Positions 31,252-32,922 of a stretch of DNA of 32,922 nt are shown here, piece by piece. Within the stretch, counting starts at the first letter, position 1. Every line of letters begins with the position of its first letter. The DNA lies in the NCBI GenBank assembly GCA_005887825.1, contig VBQC01000177.1, positions 1-32,922 on the forward strand, in the 5' to 3' direction. The DNA is from Verrucomicrobiota bacterium. Its GTDB lineage: Bacteria > Verrucomicrobiota > Verrucomicrobiia > Chthoniobacterales > UBA10450. Both the position numbers and the translations under genes were made by a program. The notes below the pieces were generated by a model that was not told the origin of the DNA, did no database searches, and saw nothing but the letters and a program-made list of their open reading frames with translations.

Positions 31252-31946
31252 CGAGAGTAGCGCGACCCTCCGGCTTGCAAGTTTGGAGATAGCAAGCTGG
31301 AAGCATGCCCTACAATTAAATTCGGATGGCGCGCGTAAAGATTCGGCGCCCATTTTCGTGCCACTGTCCTCCAAATCAGTTCGAACAATCCGAGCATGAG
31401 CAATGCTTCACCGGCGGCCAGGAACAGCGTCGCGATGATGTCGCTCGGCCAATGCGCACCGAGATAAATTCGCGAGTAACCGATGGCTGCGGCGATAATC
31501 CAGTAGAGGCAGCCACGCCGCCGATAAAACAGCGTGCAGTACACGGCGATTATCGTGTTGTTTGTCATGTGTCCCGATGGAAATGACGGTCCAGACCGGT
31601 TTCGATCGGTTTGGTCGGAAAAACGGATATTACGTTTCTTAAACAAGCTCATGAATTTCGGACGCCCCTTTTGCAATTCGACCATCCGCGCGCTTTCTAC
31701 CTGTTTGGGTCGATGACGATCAATCGCGGACTTTAATACACCGGTAAACAGTTCGGCGATCAGTAAAGACAAGGCTAAACATATAACGAACGCTCGGGCT
31801 TTGAATCCGCCAAAAAAGAGAGCGCCAAGTCCGATCGCAATAAGTAACGGTTTCCAAATCTCGCTATCGCTGAGCACAGCCATGAACAGGTCGAGCGCCG
31901 GACTCGTCCATTGTTCGTTGATGAGATGAAAGAGCGTTTGGTCCAC
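31248..31946 (-). CDS. PAP2-superfamily phosphatase
   Basis: This membrane phosphatase of about 232 residues has all three motifs: KSAIDRHRP (KxxxxxxRP), FPSGH, and SRIYLGAHWPSD (SRxxxxxHxxxD), with five to six hydrophobic segments. It probably removes phosphate from undecaprenyl diphosphate, which would recycle the carrier used by the GT2/ArnT-like pair, or acts on lipid A. It is the first gene of the minus-strand operon, linked by ATGA to the next gene. The C-terminal 30 residues are polar and not conserved. Confidence 0.9.
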   Translation of the reverse strand: MDQTLFHLINEQWTSPALDLFMAVLSDSEIWKPLLIAIGLGALFFGGFKARAFVICLALSLLIAELFTGVLKSAIDRHRPKQVESARMVELQKGRPKFMSLFKKRNIRFSDQTDRNRSGPSFPSGHMTNNTIIAVYCTLFYRRRGCLYWIIAAAIGYSRIYLGAHWPSDIIATLFLAAGEALLMLGLFELIWRTVARKWAPNLYARHPNLIVGHASSLLSPNLQAGGSRYSR

Positions 31947-32002
31947 TGTCGTTCGCGCTCACCTTAAGAAGTTCCGCCAAATGGAGCAACGTTGAAACAG
32001 TG

Positions 32003-32101
32003 TCGTTAAAGCGTTAAAGCGTTAAAGTGATGAAGCGGTCATCTCTGTCGATTATTCGATTCTTGGTCGATTCAACGCTTCGACTCTTCATCGCTTCAAC
32101 G
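32003..32101. repeat. GTTAAAGCG/CGCTTCAAC inverted repeat overlapping a signal peptide
   Basis: GCGTTAAA occurs in tandem from about 32003 to 32026, followed by TGATGAAGCG; the words return reversed as TTCAACGCTTCGACTCTTCA and TCGCTTCAACG between 32071 and 32101. It includes the start codon and much of the signal peptide of the following gene. Confidence 0.55.
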
Positions 32102-32743
32102 ATCTTCCTGCCCCCGCTCACCCACGGCGAATCCCCGCCGTCCGCGCAGCAGATTCTGGCTTCCGTTCGAATGATCGAGGCGCGACAGCAAATCGATCTT
32201 CAGGGTCAGCTCCGCGAAAACGATGTCGTTGTTCCGTTTCGTCTTATACAAAACGGGCCGTTGATCCGGTATTCGTTCACTAACCCCGATGAAGTCTTGC
32301 AATTGCGCCTAGGCCAAAGCAGCTCACGGCTTGATCTGATTACGGATACGGGGACCCAGAAATTCGCCGCTTCGAAGCTCGAAGAAAAAATCCGGGGCAC
32401 CAGCGTGACCTACGCAGACCTCGCATTCAAATTTCTCTACTGGCAAACCGCACGCGTCCTGGGCGAAGAGAATGTCCGCACTCGCAATTGCTGGAAGCTG
32501 CAACTGCGCGCGCCCTCGCGCGAGTCGCAGTACTCCAATGTTCTCTTATGGATAGACAAGACGGGCGGCGCGCTCATGCGGATGGAAGGATATGACTGGA
32601 ACGCCCAACTGGCGAAGCGCTTCGAAGTCGTCTCGGCGCAAAAGATCGACAACCGCTGGTTCTTAAAACAAATGCGCGTCGACGAGTTACAGCCGGGCAC
32701 CAATCACGTGCAGTCGCGCACGTACCTGGAGATTAAGAAGTAA
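32030..32743 (+). CDS. LolA-like outer-membrane lipoprotein-sorting family protein
   Basis: The protein of about 237 residues starts with a signal peptide (MKRSSLSIIRFLVDSTLRLF, cleaved about residue 34 after GES). The mature part fits the LolA-like half-barrel family: PSAQQILASVRMIEARQQIDLQGQ, VPFRLIQNGPLIRYSF, and RNCWKLQLRAPS, VLLWIDKTGGALMRMEGYD, WFLKQMRVDE. It probably binds a hydrophobic ligand in the periplasm. ATG 32030 is preferred to the GTG three bases earlier. No ribosome-binding site is seen, since the start lies in a repeat. The final gap to tpiA is another repeat. Confidence 0.8.
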   Translation: MKRSSLSIIRFLVDSTLRLFIASTIFLPPLTHGESPPSAQQILASVRMIEARQQIDLQGQLRENDVVVPFRLIQNGPLIRYSFTNPDEVLQLRLGQSSSRLDLITDTGTQKFAASKLEEKIRGTSVTYADLAFKFLYWQTARVLGEENVRTRNCWKLQLRAPSRESQYSNVLLWIDKTGGALMRMEGYDWNAQLAKRFEVVSAQKIDNRWFLKQMRVDELQPGTNHVQSRTYLEIKK

Positions 32744-32761
32744 CGTGGCACAGGCATCTGG

Positions 32762-32849
32762 CTGTAGGGTCGGCGGGCATCTTGCCTGCCGGCTAAACAA
32801 CAACCAGGCGAGACGCCCGGTTCCCCACAGGCTGGAAGTCTGTGCTACT
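32762..32849. repeat. GC-rich repeat with GGGCATCTTGCCTGCC and CAGGCTGGAAGTCTGTG words
   Basis: GGCGGGCATCTTGCCTGCCGGC (32772-32793) folds into a hairpin, and CACAGGCTGGAAGTCTGTG (32826-32844) is a second imperfect one. It holds the end of tpiA, whose TAG is part of GTGCTAC. Confidence 0.5.
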
Positions 32850-32922
32850 CCTCCCGTGCAGCCTTCACAATTTGGGCGAAGCTGCGTGGGTCGAGGCTGG
32901 CGCCGCCGACGAGGGCGCCGTC
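32845..32922 (-). CDS. tpiA: Triosephosphate isomerase, 3' end only
   Basis: The last 25 residues are visible and read DGALVGGASLDPRSFAQIVKA then ARE E, the highly conserved phosphate-binding C-terminus of triosephosphate isomerase (GALVGGASL). The gene runs off the window edge. TpiA interconverts glyceraldehyde 3-phosphate and dihydroxyacetone phosphate in glycolysis. Its TAG stop codon at 32845-32847 lies in a repeat element. Confidence 0.9.
   Translation of the reverse strand, partial: DGALVGGASLDPRSFAQIVKAAREE

Noticed and set aside
32003-32026. Short tandem GCGTTAAA units as a possible CRISPR or iteron array
   Set aside because: Only about three units, no spacers, no cas or rep gene; it fits the dispersed inverted repeat.

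Overview
The window reads as a chromosomal segment of a moderately GC-rich, Gram-negative-type soil or freshwater bacterium. The best guess is Verrucomicrobiota, near the Chthoniobacterales/Spartobacteria. This is inference from three things: the gene set (EF-P with a PGNLRAF loop, SufS-SufU, KdsD/KpsF, LolA-like protein, 3D-domain lipoprotein), the many short palindromic intergenic repeats, and short secreted proteins of unknown function. No rRNA, tRNA, transposase, phage or CRISPR locus was seen.

Layout. 1-2794: 3' part of galE, a Thr-rich secreted protein with a good terminator, and hisS. 3043-5556: a 3D-domain lipoprotein, kbl and a DUF3303-like protein. 5652-7351: sufS-sufU with an ATGA overlap. 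7580-8722: a hotdog thioesterase and a small alarmone hydrolase. 8900-12348: a molybdenum-cofactor/formate group (mobA, a MOSC protein, divergent fdhD) followed by an oxalate/formate-family MFS transporter. 12475-17466: MidA-type methyltransferase, a class A penicillin-binding protein whose transpeptidase site is degenerate, and a glycosyltransferase-like protein. 17678-21041: GT4 glycosyltransferase, a small secreted protein, kdsD/kpsF and efp. 21281-27460: an HELTH-containing membrane protein, treY, argS and a PTS-IIA (PtsN-like) protein. 27604-28953: an unusual protein that joins modules resembling the alpha-CTD, sigma region 4 and delta-type HARE-HTH of RNA polymerase. 28967-31946: a tightly coupled PAP2, ArnT-like GT and ArnC/Dpm1-like GT operon. 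32030-32922: a LolA-like secreted protein and the 3' end of tpiA.

Much of the window serves the cell envelope: galE, kdsD, two stand-alone GTs, the PAP2-GT-GT operon, the PBP, the 3D lipoprotein and the LolA-like protein. The rest is housekeeping (hisS, argS, efp, sufSU, tpiA) and small metabolic units. Nearly every intergenic gap carries a small inverted-repeat element. Several of these supply start or stop codons to neighbouring genes, and one perfect-arm palindrome sits inside a coding region.

The items most worth a second look are the triple RNA-polymerase-module protein, the PBP lacking its SxxK serine and lysine, EF-P with Asn at the usual modification site, the palindrome inside midA, and the repeat families at gene borders.
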